Positions 1 to 9,532 are shown, counted from the stretch's first letter. The stretch: DNA of 64,000 bases from an uncultured Bacilli bacterium (GCA_934098445.1 CAKOOW010000001.1:11440-75439), one strand, 5' to 3'. Notes: a model not told the origin generated them from the sequence alone. Numbers and translations are program-made.

Positions 1-330
1 TATCATTGGGTCAAATTTAAAAGTAAATCCTTTTTGGGTCTTTAGATATTTTTTTACTTCTTGAAGATAAAAAGCATAAACTTCTTTAATAGCAACTTCT
101 TCTTTAACAAGTGGTCCTCTAGGTGCATAGTAAAGATACTTATTAAAAATCTTTTTTCCTAAAATCAGACTAACTAAAATAGGTTTATTATCTTGATAGA
201 CTGCTGTATAAAGATGAGTCCATCCATTGGCTTCTTTTACTTTAGCCCAAGCAGCATTCTGATAAAAGTTATAATTAAACTCTTTAACAATTTTTTGAAA
301 TTCTTTTTCTTCAATTACTTTAAATAACAA
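1..330 (-). CDS. FemAB-family peptidoglycan bridge aminoacyltransferase, N-terminal part (cut by window edge)
   Basis: FemA/FemB/MurM enzymes add amino acids from aminoacyl-tRNA to the peptide side chain of lipid-linked peptidoglycan precursors. The 110 visible codons contain the family's hallmark YAPRGP (residues 68-73) and an early FYQNAAWAKVK segment of the kind found near the FemAB N-terminus. The start is a TTG at 330, chosen because AGGAG lies about nine bases upstream and overlaps the ychF stop; no ATG is available. It follows ychF by 13 bases, so the two are probably co-transcribed. The frame stays open to base 1, so the C-terminal half is outside the window. Family call fairly sure; the exact amino acid added is unknown. 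Confidence 0.8.
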   Translation of the reverse strand, partial: MLFKVIEEKEFQKIVKEFNYNFYQNAAWAKVKEANGWTHLYTAVYQDNKPILVSLILGKKIFNKYLYYAPRGPLVKEEVAIKEVYAFYLQEVKKYLKTQKGFTFKFDPMI

Positions 331-343
331 ATTACTCTCTCCT

Positions 344-1444
344 TTAGACATTGAAACGGAATAAAACGATATCGCCATCTTGCATAATATATTCTTTACC
401 TTCTAAGCGTAGTTTTCCGGCTTCTTGAACGGCTTTTTCACTTCCTAAAGCCTCTAAGTCATCAAAGCTTGTAACTTCTGCTTTGATAAATCCTCTTTGG
501 AAATCACTATGAATTAAACCCGCACATTCCGGAGCCTTCATACCCTTTTTAAATGTCCAAGCCCGACATTCATCTTTACCAACGGTAAAGAAAGTTTGAA
601 GTCCTAGAAGATGATAAGTAGCAAAGATTAGTTTATCTAAACCACTACTAGCAATTCCTAATTCAGCTAGAAAAGCCTTTTTATCATCATCATTATACTC
701 CGCTAATTCACTTTCCATTTTAGCGCACATAACAACGACGCTAGCATCATCATTTTTAGCATACTCTTCTACTTGATTTGTATACGCATTTTTTCCAACA
801 ACAGCATCATCTTCAGAAACATTAGCGGCATAAATGATTGGTTTTAAAGTAATAAGATTAAAGTTTTTTAAAACTAACAATTCATCTTCATCAAATTCAA
901 CTCTTCTTAAAGGAATATTATTCATTAAATTTTCTTCACATTTCTTTAATGTATTATATTCCATAAGACTTTCTTTATCTTTAGTAGTCATAGCTTTCTT
1001 TTCAATTTTACCAATACGATTAGTAATAATTTCTAAATCAGATAAAATTAATTCTACATTAATGATTTCAATATCACGGATAGGGTCGGTCTTTCCTTCA
1101 ACATGAATAATATCGGTATCATCAAAGCAACGAACAACTTCCACAAGACAATCGCATTCACGAATATGAGAAAGAAACTTATTACCAAGACCTTCACCTT
1201 TAGCAGCGCCTTTTACGAGTCCTGCTATATCGGTAAACTCAAAAGTAGTAGGAATAGTTCGAGATGGGAGATACATATTTTCTAAGAATTCTAATCTTGT
1301 ATCAGGGACCGTTACCACTCCCACATTGGGTTCAATGGTTGCAAATGGGTAGTTAGCCGCTAAGATATTTTTTTTCGTAATAGCATTAAATAAAGTTGAT
1401 TTACCAACATTTGGTAAGCCAACAATGCCCGCTTTTAAAGACAT
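344..1444 (-). CDS. ychF: Redox-regulated ribosome-binding ATPase YchF (Obg family)
   Basis: YchF is a universal P-loop ATPase of the Obg group that binds ribosomes. The protein (366 residues, the usual length) opens with MSLKAGIVGLPNVGKST, the Walker A motif near residues 8-16. DIAGLVKGA follows, and NVSE replaces the GTPase NKxD box, which is known to switch YchF from GTP to ATP. The C-terminus is a TGS domain ending in DIVLFRFNV. The open frame runs further upstream, but the ATG at 1444 has an AAGGAAGTG Shine-Dalgarno and matches the family N-terminus, so the extra 34 codons are discarded. It lies close to parAB and DUF951, an arrangement seen near the origin in other Bacilli. Confidence 0.97.
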   Translation of the reverse strand: MSLKAGIVGLPNVGKSTLFNAITKKNILAANYPFATIEPNVGVVTVPDTRLEFLENMYLPSRTIPTTFEFTDIAGLVKGAAKGEGLGNKFLSHIRECDCLVEVVRCFDDTDIIHVEGKTDPIRDIEIINVELILSDLEIITNRIGKIEKKAMTTKDKESLMEYNTLKKCEENLMNNIPLRRVEFDEDELLVLKNFNLITLKPIIYAANVSEDDAVVGKNAYTNQVEEYAKNDDASVVVMCAKMESELAEYNDDDKKAFLAELGIASSGLDKLIFATYHLLGLQTFFTVGKDECRAWTFKKGMKAPECAGLIHSDFQRGFIKAEVTSFDDLEALGSEKAVQEAGKLRLEGKEYIMQDGDIVLFRFNV

Positions 1445-1572
1445 AATAACACTTCCTTCTTGATAATTATAATTAAAATAAGATAAAAAGGCAAATGATT
1501 TAAGGCTTTTTCTAAAATTATTTATTAACTTAAGGAATTTTAACAATTTAAAGGATAAATAATCGGTATGCT

Positions 1573-2040
1573 TTATTTTTTAGAAGCATTTACTACGTTT
1601 TTAACACTTTTTTGCATGGTTATGATTTGGTCTTCAAAGCCAAATGACTGGTAAAGTTTTCTCGCTATCGTATTATGGGTCATAACTTTTATTTCTAGGT
1701 AATCAAGGTCTTTAGTTTTTAATACATCTAAGGCTTTTTGCAATAGTCTTCTACCATAACCATGGCCTCGAAACGACTTTTCGACATATAAGCCATCAAT
1801 TAGATAACCGGTTCTGTGGGCTTCGCCAATTGGTTGCAGGTAAACATAGCCAATAAGATGATTATCAATTTGTTCAGCTAAAAGAATATTCTCAGGATTT
1901 TTAATTACATTTTTAAAATAATCTTTGACAACAAAAGGATTATAAGTATCATGACGATACTGTTTCTCATCTGCAATTAATAAAGATAATAAATGGTCAC
2001 ATTCATTGGCACCATATTCTTCAGTAATTCTTTTAATCAT
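1573..2040 (-). CDS. GNAT-family N-acetyltransferase
   Basis: A 155-residue single-domain GCN5-related acetyltransferase. The acetyl-CoA binding signature RGHGYGRRLL sits near residues 90-99, preceded by the beta strand YLIDGLYVEKSF and followed by NTIARKLYQSFGF, the usual C-terminal GNAT element. Substrate cannot be told from sequence; small-molecule or protein N-acetylation are both possible. The start at 2040 has a strong GGAGAAGG site. An extended -10 promoter (TGATATAAT, -10 at 2065-2070) lies just upstream, and a terminator separates it from the AbgT gene. It therefore starts its own unit with ychF and the FemAB gene downstream. Confidence 0.88.
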   Translation of the reverse strand: MIKRITEEYGANECDHLLSLLIADEKQYRHDTYNPFVVKDYFKNVIKNPENILLAEQIDNHLIGYVYLQPIGEAHRTGYLIDGLYVEKSFRGHGYGRRLLQKALDVLKTKDLDYLEIKVMTHNTIARKLYQSFGFEDQIITMQKSVKNVVNASKK

Positions 2041-2064
2041 TATTACACCAACCTTCTCCCAAAA

Positions 2065-2072
2065 ATTATATC
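2065..2072 (-). promoter_or_regulatory. Extended -10 promoter for the GNAT-ychF-femAB unit
   Basis: On the minus strand the sequence TTATGTGATATAATTTT contains a perfect TATAAT with TG one base upstream (extended -10). No good -35 is seen, which is usual for this promoter type. The same TGTGATATAATTT string recurs before three other genes in the window. Confidence 0.6.
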
Positions 2073-2143
2073 ACATAATGGCTTGCAAAAGTTTTTAAGA
2101 ATAAATGTAAATAATCAAAATGATTAAAGTACAAAAGGAATAA

Positions 2144-2174
2144 TAAAAAAAGACTTAGCTTTGATGCTAAATCT
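2144..2174 (-). terminator. Rho-independent terminator after the AbgT gene
   Basis: Minus-strand RNA forms a 9-bp stem (AGATTTAGC with GCTAAGTCT, one G-U pair) and a six-base loop, then seven U. It overlaps the AbgT stop codon and ends the parA-parB-mscS-DUF951-abgT unit. Confidence 0.85.
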
Positions 2175-3699
2175 AAATCGTAGGCATAGTCCCTATACCA
2201 ATTGGTAAACCAACTAAGTACCAAATTATTAAGATAATTAATAAGATAACTCCCGTTGCTAAAGCATATTTCTTTTGATAATTTAAAATCTTAAAGACTC
2301 CAATTGGATTATCAGCAGTATTATATTTTTCCATATAAGCTAGATAAATAACAAAGTAAGCCATAATAGGAGTAAGTCCGTAAGTCATGCCTTCAGCAAA
2401 GCGGAATATTACTTGAATAAATTCAGCACTGAAACCAACATTCATCAAAGTAGGGACACAACTTGCGGAAAGAATAGTCCATTTGTTTACTGTATTTGGC
2501 AAGAAAATAGTTGCCACTGCTGTTCCCAGAAAGAACAATACTAATAAAGGTATTCCTGTAAATTTACAATTAGTTATTAAGTTTCCAATAAGGGCTGTAA
2601 TAACGGTACCAATATTGGACTTCTTAAAGACATTGACTAAGATTGATGATAATAAAATCAAAATAATCGTACGACCAATACCATCTAAGGAATGGGTTAA
2701 ATAATCACAGAAGTCATTACTATTCTTTATACTACGCGATCCCAAGCCATAAAATAAGCCAAGAATTACAAAAAGAATTGTTACGATGAAGACAAATCCT
2801 TGTGAAAAGAAAGAGTCTGGATTAAATAATTTATCTATATAAAGTTTCTGTGAATAATCAAGAAGATTACCACTTAACGGAAGACCAGGAATAATATTGT
2901 AGATAAATATTAACAAGTAAATAATTCCAAAAGTTCCAGCAAAAATCAATCCTCTTATATCCCTTTTAGCTAACTTGAAGTCCTTTTTATCATCTTTAAA
3001 CTCATACTTAGGTAATTCATTGACACTGAAGCGTTCAGCTATATAGGTTATCAAGGTCGCAATTGCCAAGATAGCAACAGCCATAATAACAAAATAACCT
3101 AAATACGTGAAAGTATAAGAAGAGTCTAAAATATGTGATGACTCCAAAGTCAAAGCATCTAAACTAGAATCGATACTAGTCTTAAAGAAGCTTAAACCTG
3201 TGCCACATGTTAACGCCGCAAAGCTGATGACAATACCTAGAAGAGGATTTCTCCTCCCATAATAGAATAACAAAGCACTTAAAGGTATCATAACAACATA
3301 AGCCAAATCACCACCGATAGAAAGGATAATACATAATAAGGCTAAGACAAAAGTAATTGTTTTCTTTTGACATTTTCTAGTTATTAGAGAAAAAGTTGTC
3401 TTAAGAAAACCACTCTTATCCATAATACCGATACCAATCAAGATGATAATTAACATTGATAAAGGAGTAAAGGCGGCAAAGTTAGAAACAGTTGATTGGA
3501 AAATATATTTAATGCCACGAAGATTAAACAAAGATTCAACAGCAACCCAGTTCGATTCATAAGTACTATTTTTAATAGTATCATAAGAAGCACCTACTCC
3601 AAATAAAGTAAGAACACCACTTAAAACGATTGTTACTACTATTAAAATCATCAAAGTCATTATGGGATTTAAGGAAACTTTATTTTTCTTATTTGACAT
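2173..3699 (-). CDS. AbgT-family transporter (p-aminobenzoyl-glutamate / antimetabolite transporter family)
   Basis: An integral membrane protein of about 508 residues with around a dozen hydrophobic segments, matching AbgT family size. Family-like stretches include NPLLGIVISFAALTCGTG in the middle and FAEGMTYGLTPIMAYFVIYL near the C-terminus. AbgT proteins import p-aminobenzoyl-glutamate or, in some bacteria, export sulfonamides; which applies here is unknown. The ATG at 3699 is preferred over a GTG three codons earlier because AGGTG lies at ideal distance. The gene overlaps the end of the DUF951 gene by 11 bases, so it is translationally linked to the parAB cluster. A terminator follows the stop. 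It interrupts the conserved DUF951-ychF adjacency. Confidence 0.88.
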   Translation of the reverse strand: MSNKKNKVSLNPIMTLMILIVVTIVLSGVLTLFGVGASYDTIKNSTYESNWVAVESLFNLRGIKYIFQSTVSNFAAFTPLSMLIIILIGIGIMDKSGFLKTTFSLITRKCQKKTITFVLALLCIILSIGGDLAYVVMIPLSALLFYYGRRNPLLGIVISFAALTCGTGLSFFKTSIDSSLDALTLESSHILDSSYTFTYLGYFVIMAVAILAIATLITYIAERFSVNELPKYEFKDDKKDFKLAKRDIRGLIFAGTFGIIYLLIFIYNIIPGLPLSGNLLDYSQKLYIDKLFNPDSFFSQGFVFIVTILFVILGLFYGLGSRSIKNSNDFCDYLTHSLDGIGRTIILILLSSILVNVFKKSNIGTVITALIGNLITNCKFTGIPLLVLFFLGTAVATIFLPNTVNKWTILSASCVPTLMNVGFSAEFIQVIFRFAEGMTYGLTPIMAYFVIYLAYMEKYNTADNPIGVFKILNYQKKYALATGVILLIILIIWYLVGLPIGIGTMPTI

Positions 3700-3886
3700 C
3701 GCTATCACCTAATACTTTCTTCAGTTTTTTATTAAATTCCAAACGATCCATCATAATTTCATGACCGCAGTTAACACATTTTATTTTGATATCGACACCA
3801 ACTCTAATTATCTGAAAGAGATTAGTCCCGCAAGCGTGTTGTTTTTTCATCACGACTTGGTCATTTAATTTATATGTTTTGTCCAT
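3689..3886 (-). CDS. DUF951 small zinc-ribbon-like protein (YyzM type)
   Basis: A 65-residue protein with the DUF951 pattern: a KKQHACGTN segment near residues 14-22, then IKCVNCGH near 34-41. The three cysteines and the histidine could bind zinc. Function is not established for the family. In Bacillus subtilis the homologue yyzM sits beside ychF (yyaF) near spo0J-soj, so the neighbourhood supports the call. The start at 3886 has GAGGTG upstream and overlaps the end of the MscS gene by 17 bases; the end overlaps the AbgT start. Confidence 0.85.
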   Translation of the reverse strand: MDKTYKLNDQVVMKKQHACGTNLFQIIRVGVDIKIKCVNCGHEIMMDRLEFNKKLKKVLGDSDVK

Positions 3887-4694
3887 TATGCACCTCTATT
3901 TGTGGATATGGTATCTTAATATTATCTTTTTCAAAGGCATTTTTAACTATTCTCAAAGCATCTCTATTCACTTGCCATTGCTTGTCAGGTTGACAATCAA
4001 TCTTTACTAAGTAAACGACTGAACTATCGCCTAGAGAACTAATACCTAAGTAACTAGCTGATTTTTTAATCGCATAATTAATCTTTTCTAATTCTGGTAA
4101 AATTTTAGCGATAGTGGCTTCTACTTTTTCAGTTGGTTCTTCATAAGCAACATTTAATTCTAAGTAGACATTTTGTTTAGCCTGAGACATATTAATTATC
4201 TGATTAACATTGCGGTTAGCAATAATTAATATTTCCCCCGTATACTTTTTTATTTTAGTGCTTTTTAAACCTAGTTCGATGACTTCGCCAGTAAAATCGC
4301 CATAAGTAACCATATCTCCAACTACATAGTAGTTTTCTAAAATAATACAAATTCCGCCGATAAGATCTTTAAGTGTATCTTGAAAAGCCAAGCCGATAAC
4401 AGCTGATAAGACTCCTAAGCCAGCAATAATAGATTTTGTATCTATTCCGTAAGCTTCTAAAATAATAACAACAACTATAACAATTATAATGTATTTAAAG
4501 ATATTAGACCCTAAATCGATAATAGTTCTTTTCTTTTTCTGGTCATAAGTATTTTTACCTTCTTTAAATTTCATTAGTCTTTTTAATGCTTTGTTAATAC
4601 CGCGGCTAGCTAAGACTCCTAAGAAAATGGAGATAATAGGAGTATAAACTTGTTTAGCAGCGAAAAATTTAAAAATTGTTTCTAATATTTCCAT
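3870..4694 (-). CDS. MscS-family small-conductance mechanosensitive channel
   Basis: A 274-residue channel protein that would open under membrane tension to release osmolytes. Three N-terminal hydrophobic segments are followed by the pore-lining helix and the hallmark GLAFQDTLKDLIGG (about residues 101-114). The beta domain follows with GDMVTYGDFTGEVIELGL and a cytoplasmic alpha-beta C-terminus. The start at 4694 is six bases from the parB stop, and its AAGGA site overlaps that stop. The gene order parA-parB-mscS-DUF951 is conserved in Bacilli, which strengthens the call. Confidence 0.93.
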   Translation of the reverse strand: MEILETIFKFFAAKQVYTPIISIFLGVLASRGINKALKRLMKFKEGKNTYDQKKKRTIIDLGSNIFKYIIIVIVVVIILEAYGIDTKSIIAGLGVLSAVIGLAFQDTLKDLIGGICIILENYYVVGDMVTYGDFTGEVIELGLKSTKIKKYTGEILIIANRNVNQIINMSQAKQNVYLELNVAYEEPTEKVEATIAKILPELEKINYAIKKSASYLGISSLGDSSVVYLVKIDCQPDKQWQVNRDALRIVKNAFEKDNIKIPYPQIEVHNGQNI

Positions 4695-4699
4695 AAGTA

Positions 4700-5605
4700 T
4701 TATCCTTCAATTTTGATATCCAATAATTCTAAAATTCTTTGAAGTTCTAACTGCGAAGAGAAAGGTATTTCTATTTTTTTATTAGTAATTTTAACTTTAG
4801 TCCCTAACTTTTCACGCATAGCATCCTCATAGATATGATTGGGATTTATAGTATCATATTGTTTAAAGAAATTATCATCATTTTGTGAAGTTTGCTTTTC
4901 TTCTTGTTCATGGATATCTCTAGTTATGTTTTCAATGGCACGAACATTTAGTCCTTCGGCAACTATTTTGTTAGCCAAACGATTAATTTGATTATTATCT
5001 TCTAACTTGGATAAAGCTCTAGCATGCGACATAGACAGTTTATTATCTTCTACATACTTTTTAGTATCATCAGGAAGTCTTAATAAGCCAAGACTATTAG
5101 TAATATAACTACGACTTTTACCAAATTTTTTGGCTAATTCTTCTTGGGTAATATTACTACTTCTTAGAATGCTATCGTATGCCATTGCTTCTTCGATAGG
5201 ATTTAAGTTTTCTCTTTGAATGTTTTCAATCAAAGCAATTTCCATCATTTCTTCATCATCAAAGTCTTTAACAATTGCGGGAACAGTTTCTAATCCGGCA
5301 ATCTTAGCGGCTTTAGTACGACGTTCTCCAGCTACTAACTCATAACCTTTAATACTTTTCTTAACTATAATTGGTTGAACGATACCATGTTCTTTAATGG
5401 AAGATGCTAATTCATTTAAGGCTTCTTCGTCAAAAATTTTACGAGGTTGATAAGGATTAGAACGGATATCAGTAATTTTAATTTGAACTATTTCATTTGG
5501 TTTAGCTTCTTCTACTAGCCCTTTTTCAAAATTATCAAAGTCAATACGTTCATTGGTAAATAATTGTTCTAAACCTTTACCTAACGCTTTTTTCTTAGTT
5601 TCCAT
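4700..5605 (-). CDS. parB: Chromosome partitioning protein ParB (Spo0J)
   Basis: ParB is the CTP-dependent clamp that loads at parS sites, spreads on origin-proximal DNA and recruits SMC and ParA. The 301-residue protein has the ParB nuclease-like box with ELVAGERRTKAAKIAG (about 90-105). It also has the ENIQRENLNPIEEA segment, the helix-turn-helix TQEELAKKFGKSRSYITNSL, and a C-terminal dimerisation region. It overlaps the parA stop by 11 bases. I looked for a convincing parS palindrome in the window and found none. Confidence 0.97.
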   Translation of the reverse strand: METKKKALGKGLEQLFTNERIDFDNFEKGLVEEAKPNEIVQIKITDIRSNPYQPRKIFDEEALNELASSIKEHGIVQPIIVKKSIKGYELVAGERRTKAAKIAGLETVPAIVKDFDDEEMMEIALIENIQRENLNPIEEAMAYDSILRSSNITQEELAKKFGKSRSYITNSLGLLRLPDDTKKYVEDNKLSMSHARALSKLEDNNQINRLANKIVAEGLNVRAIENITRDIHEQEEKQTSQNDDNFFKQYDTINPNHIYEDAMREKLGTKVKITNKKIEIPFSSQLELQRILELLDIKIEG

Positions 5606-6380
5606 CTCTACTAATAACCTCCTTTGCTAAGTTTTGATAAGCCAGGGTTGCTCTGCTATCTGGATCATAATCACTAATTGGTTTCCCATGACTTGGGGCT
5701 TCAACTAATCTGACTAATCTTGGAATAATGGTATTAAAGACTTTATTCTTAAAATAGCCTCTAATCTCTTCAATTACTTCTAAGCCTATATTGGTACGAC
5801 CATCAAGCATAGTAAGCAAAACGCCTTCTATTCTTAAACCAGGGTTCATATTTGATTGAACCATTATAATAGAGTTAAGTAACTGTGTAATCCCCTCTAA
5901 AGCAAAAAATTCACATTGAACAGGAATAATAACCGAGTTGCTAGCTACCAAAGCGTTCATAGTAGTAATTCCCAAAGATGGCTGACAATCTATTATTATA
6001 TAATCATAAAGGTCCATTAATGGTTCCAGGCTTAATTTAAGCTGTTCGTTCTGACGAAAATTAGAATCTTCAAGCATAGCTTTAACAAATTCGACATCAA
6101 CACCAGCTAAATTCAATGTTGCGGGAATCATCGAAAGATTCTTAAATTTTGTTTTAATAACCGCACTTTTAACATCGCAAGCTCCGGTCATAACATCATA
6201 AATATCGTGCTTAATATCGCTATTATTAATACCTAAACCGGTTGTTGCATTTCCTTGCGGGTCTAAGTCGATTAGTAAAGTGTTTTTACCTTCTTTTCCA
6301 AGGGCTGCGGATAAATTTATACTGGAAGTTGTTTTGCCAACGCCTCCTTTTTGATTAACCAATGCAATAATTTTTGTCAT
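5595..6380 (-). CDS. parA: Chromosome partitioning ATPase ParA (Soj)
   Basis: ParA/Soj is a deviant Walker ATPase that binds DNA as an ATP dimer, drives origin segregation with ParB, and in Bacilli also modulates DnaA. The 261 residues begin MTKIIALVNQKGGVGKTTS, the deviant Walker A with the signature lysine. LLIDLDPQGNATTGLG and IIIDCQPSLG (Walker B) follow. Start at 6380 with AAGGTGG upstream. It is the first gene of the five-gene unit ending after the AbgT gene. Confidence 0.97.
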   Translation of the reverse strand: MTKIIALVNQKGGVGKTTSSINLSAALGKEGKNTLLIDLDPQGNATTGLGINNSDIKHDIYDVMTGACDVKSAVIKTKFKNLSMIPATLNLAGVDVEFVKAMLEDSNFRQNEQLKLSLEPLMDLYDYIIIDCQPSLGITTMNALVASNSVIIPVQCEFFALEGITQLLNSIIMVQSNMNPGLRIEGVLLTMLDGRTNIGLEVIEEIRGYFKNKVFNTIIPRLVRLVEAPSHGKPISDYDPDSRATLAYQNLAKEVISRDGN

Positions 6381-6422
6381 TCTAATACCACCTTTGTCAA
6401 TAATTCTGCTATTTCATTTTAT

Positions 6423-6452
6423 CATATAAATATTATTTTGTCTTATATTTTT
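6423..6452 (-). promoter_or_regulatory. Promoter of the parA operon
   Basis: Minus strand shows AAGACA, 17 bases, then TAAAAT with an upstream TG (extended -10), about 40 bases before the parA start. Confidence 0.5.
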
Positions 6453-6464
6453 AATTTTATTACC

Positions 6465-7424
6465 CTAATCGCTAGTTTTTAAAGCTTCTAAATATTTAGT
6501 GATTATCTCATTAATTTTAGGGATTGATAACTCATCAATTCTAAAGCCAGCTGCTCTTTTATGACCACCACCAGTTGGTTCAAATTCTTGAGCAACAAGA
6601 CCAAGATCATAATTATCGTTATTTATTCTTAATGAACAAGTCATCCGATAAAAGTTAATAATCAAGGCAAAAGAAGCCTCGGGATATTTTAACATTAATT
6701 CGTGGCCTACTGTTGAGCGATATTTTTCCCCAATAGATACCGCTATCTTGTAATTTTGATACTCAATTAATCTAGATTTTTCTAAATAATTTTTTACCGA
6801 CATATCTTTATCTTGATTTTGCTTATTCACGATATCTAAATATTCTTTAGGTAGATAAAAATTTCCAGTACAGTCTAAAGAAGTTAATAAATCAATAAAA
6901 GGCTCTGCTCCTAAAAAAGCATGTAAAGTAGCTAAATTAGGTCCAAGAGTATTATTAGTTTCTTCAAAGGTCCAGGTATCCTGACGTCTAATAGCTTCTA
7001 CTAGCTCTTGAAAGAAAAGACTATTTAAGAAATCACTATTAGGTAAAGTTAATAAATAATTATAGAATAATTCTGTAGCACTAGTTAAATGCCCATCCCA
7101 AGTAATAACCTCATTAACGAATGGATATTTATTCTTTTCTACTTCCGATTCATGGTGATCGAAGTTCTTAATTTTTAATGCTAAGTCTTGATGAGCTAAA
7201 CAATATTTTAAGTTTTTATCGTTAAATCCTAAATCACAAATATAAATGGTATCATAATTATGGTAGTCAATATCTGTCTCTAAGTCAAAATCATGATTAT
7301 TATCCGCTAGTAAATAATCAAATTCTTTAAAATAATATTTCCCTAATATTATAGATCCCATTCCATCTATATCAGCATAATGACTAATAATCAAAATTTT
7401 ATTATTATTAAATTTTTTTAACAT
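6465..7424 (-). CDS. DHH/DHHA1-family phosphoesterase (NrnB/oligoribonuclease-like)
   Basis: A 319-residue metal-dependent phosphoesterase. Visible motifs: an N-terminal SHYADIDGMGS (the first DHH-family aspartate motif in the form DxDG), CDLGF, and NFDHHES (the DHH box) near residues 88-94. The DHHA1 substrate domain carries GGGHKRAAGF near the end. Family members degrade nano-RNAs or linear dinucleotides such as pApA; Bacillus NrnB has the same architecture, so nanoRNase is the best guess. It has its own promoter and a separate position between parA and ftsH. Confidence 0.85.
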   Translation of the reverse strand: MLKKFNNNKILIISHYADIDGMGSIILGKYYFKEFDYLLADNNHDFDLETDIDYHNYDTIYICDLGFNDKNLKYCLAHQDLALKIKNFDHHESEVEKNKYPFVNEVITWDGHLTSATELFYNYLLTLPNSDFLNSLFFQELVEAIRRQDTWTFEETNNTLGPNLATLHAFLGAEPFIDLLTSLDCTGNFYLPKEYLDIVNKQNQDKDMSVKNYLEKSRLIEYQNYKIAVSIGEKYRSTVGHELMLKYPEASFALIINFYRMTCSLRINNDNYDLGLVAQEFEPTGGGHKRAAGFRIDELSIPKINEIITKYLEALKTSD

Positions 7425-7453
7425 CTTATCCCAGCTTTCCTTTTTCTAATAAG

Positions 7454-7482
7454 AGTATAACATTTCTCTTAATATATGTAAA
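7454..7482 (-). promoter_or_regulatory. Sigma-A promoter for the DHH phosphoesterase
   Basis: Minus strand: TTTACA, 17-base spacer, TATACT with an upstream TG, then about 30 bases to the start codon. Confidence 0.6.
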
Positions 7483-7515
7483 TTAAGGTCTTAGCTTTTT
7501 TCTATAGTTTTGTAT

Positions 7516-7550
7516 GAAAAAAACGACATAAAGTTTTATCTTCACATCGT
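7516..7550 (-). terminator. Terminator of the tilS-ftsH operon
   Basis: Minus-strand RNA forms an 11-bp stem (ACGATGTGAAG with CTTTATGTCGT, three G-U pairs) with a six-base loop, followed by seven U, nine bases after the ftsH stop. Confidence 0.85.
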
Positions 7551-7558
7551 CTGTCTTT

Positions 7559-9532
7559 TTATTTATCAGCTTCTTCAATAGCAGTTTCTAACTCTTCTCT
7601 AGTCATTTTAGCATAACCTTTGATATTTTTAGATTTAGCTATTTCTTTTAATTTAACCATAGTAGGTTCACTAGTTGGTTTAGGGTCAACTGGACACATT
7701 TTACCAGTTTCTACTAAGCATTCAATTTGTTCTTTAGTTAAAGTTTCATTCTCAACTAAAGCATCAGCTAGGAGATGAACTAATTTTTCGTTTTTCTTTA
7801 GAATTTCAACAGCTTTATCGTAACAGTCATCAACAATTTTACGAACAGCTTTGTCAATTTCTAAAGCAACTTGATCAGAGAAATTCTTAGTTTTATTATA
7901 GTCTCTGCCTAAGAAGACACCTTCTTGTTCCTCTTCTAATTGCATTGGTCCTAAATCAGACATACCATATTTAGTTACCATACTTCTGGCAATACGAGTA
8001 GCTTTTTTAAAGTCATCAGAAGCCCCAGTAGTTGTAGCATTTAAGAATAATCTTTCAGCAGCACGACCACCCATTAAACCAATAATTTGACTTTCTAATT
8101 CCTCTTTAGTCATAATACCCATTTTTTCTTCTTTTGGAAGCATCATGGTATAACCACCAGCCATTCCTCTTGGAATGATAGTAATCTTATGAACTTCTTG
8201 AGCATCTGGTAATTTAATGCCGATAACAGCATGACCAGATTCATGAATGGCAACAAGTCTCTTTTCTTTATCAGATATCTTACGCGAAGTTTTAGCTGGT
8301 CCCATTAGAACACGGTCAGTAGCCTCATCAATTTCATCCATCGTAATGGCTTCTTTATTACGGCGAACAGCAAGTAAAGCAGCTTCATTTAAAAGATTCT
8401 CTAAATCAGCACCACTAAAGCCTGGCGTTCTTAAAGATAATGCTTTAAGATTAACATCATCGGCAAAGACTTTATTGCGAGCGTGAACACTCAAGATTTC
8501 TTCACGGGCCTTAGCATCAGGTAAACTAACTGTTACTTGTCTATCGAAACGACCTGGTCTTAATAAAGCAGGGTCTAAGACATCTGGACGGTTAGTTGCT
8601 GCAATAATAATGATACCTTCATTAGCACCAAATCCATCCATCTCTGTTAATAATTGATTTAAAGTTTGTTCACGTTCATCGTGACCACCACCAATGCCAG
8701 AACCTCTTTGACGACCAACAGCATCAATTTCATCGATAAATATTAGACAAGGTGCTGATTGTTTAGCTTGTTTAAACATATCACGGACACGAGAAGCACC
8801 AACACCAACGAATAGTTCAACAAAATCAGAACCAGAAATATAATAGAATGGGACATTAGCTTCCCCCGCAACAGCTTTCGCTAATAGGGTTTTACCGGTT
8901 CCGGGAGGCCCGACTAAAAGAACACCCTTAGGAATTCTTGCCCCTAATTTTTGGAATTTCTTGGGATTTTTTAAGAAGTCAATTAACTCAGAAACTTCTT
9001 CTTTTTCTTCATCAAGACCAGCAACATCCGTAAATCTTACTTTACCGCCATCTTCACTTAACTTAGCACGTGAACGCCCAAAGTCCATTGATTTATTATT
9101 TCCTGCAGACATTTTCATAAATAAAACGTATCCACCAGCAACAATAATAACGATTGGTAAGACATTCATAACAATATAAGGAAGTAGACTACTACCTGGA
9201 TCCTTATTAGTATCATAAAGATTTAGATTATGGCTTTCAGCATAATCAGTAACAGTGCTTAATTGTTCAGGAACAACTTTAACACTAAATGTTTCTTTAT
9301 CACTATATCCTTCAATTTTACCAGTAATATAGTAGATAGACTCATCACTTTTAGGAGTTATTGTCATCTCCGTTACTTTATTTTCATTTATATATTTTAA
9401 AAATTCACCTGTTTTTAATTCATGAACTTTTGTTGCACTGCCACTATATAAGAATAACATCGCAGCAATGATAACAAAAAGAACTAAGTAAGGCGTAAAT
9501 TGTTTGATTGCATTTTGTCTTTTTTTATTCAT
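7559..9532 (-). CDS. ftsH: ATP-dependent zinc metalloprotease FtsH
   Basis: FtsH is the membrane-anchored AAA+ protease for membrane and regulatory proteins. Two hydrophobic segments flank an extracytoplasmic stretch (about 15-30 and 119-138). Next come Walker [10 protein letters not shown], Walker [11 protein letters not shown], the second region of homology [19 protein letters not shown], and the zinc site HESGH. The C-terminus is unusual: after the protease domain, residues about 626-655 ([15 protein letters not shown], then KMTREELE) look like a Rho-N/SAP-type helix-extension motif not normally found on FtsH. It starts just after the tilS stop (AAGGAGAATAAAT before ATG). The hpt gene that usually lies between tilS and ftsH is absent. 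Confidence 0.97.
   Translation of the reverse strand: MNKKRQNAIKQFTPYLVLFVIIAAMLFLYSGSATKVHELKTGEFLKYINENKVTEMTITPKSDESIYYITGKIEGYSDKETFSVKVVPEQLSTVTDYAESHNLNLYDTNKDPGSSLLPYIVMNVLPIVIIVAGGYVLFMKMSAGNNKSMDFGRSRAKLSEDGGKVRFTDVAGLDEEKEEVSELIDFLKNPKKFQKLGARIPKGVLLVGPPGTGKTLLAKAVAGEANVPFYYISGSDFVELFVGVGASRVRDMFKQAKQSAPCLIFIDEIDAVGRQRGSGIGGGHDEREQTLNQLLTEMDGFGANEGIIIIAATNRPDVLDPALLRPGRFDRQVTVSLPDAKAREEILSVHARNKVFADDVNLKALSLRTPGFSGADLENLLNEAALLAVRRNKEAITMDEIDEATDRVLMGPAKTSRKISDKEKRLVAIHESGHAVIGIKLPDAQEVHKITIIPRGMAGGYTMMLPKEEKMGIMTKEELESQIIGLMGGRAAERLFLNATTTGASDDFKKATRIARSMVTKYGMSDLGPMQLEEEQEGVFLGRDYNKTKNFSDQVALEIDKAVRKIVDDCYDKAVEILKKNEKLVHLLADALVENETLTKEQIECLVETGKMCPVDPKPTSEPTMVKLKEIAKSKNIKGYAKMTREELETAIEEADK

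Noticed and set aside
344..1546. YchF start at 1546
   Set aside because: The extra 34 residues are not part of the family and lack a Shine-Dalgarno; the ATG at 1444 has both.
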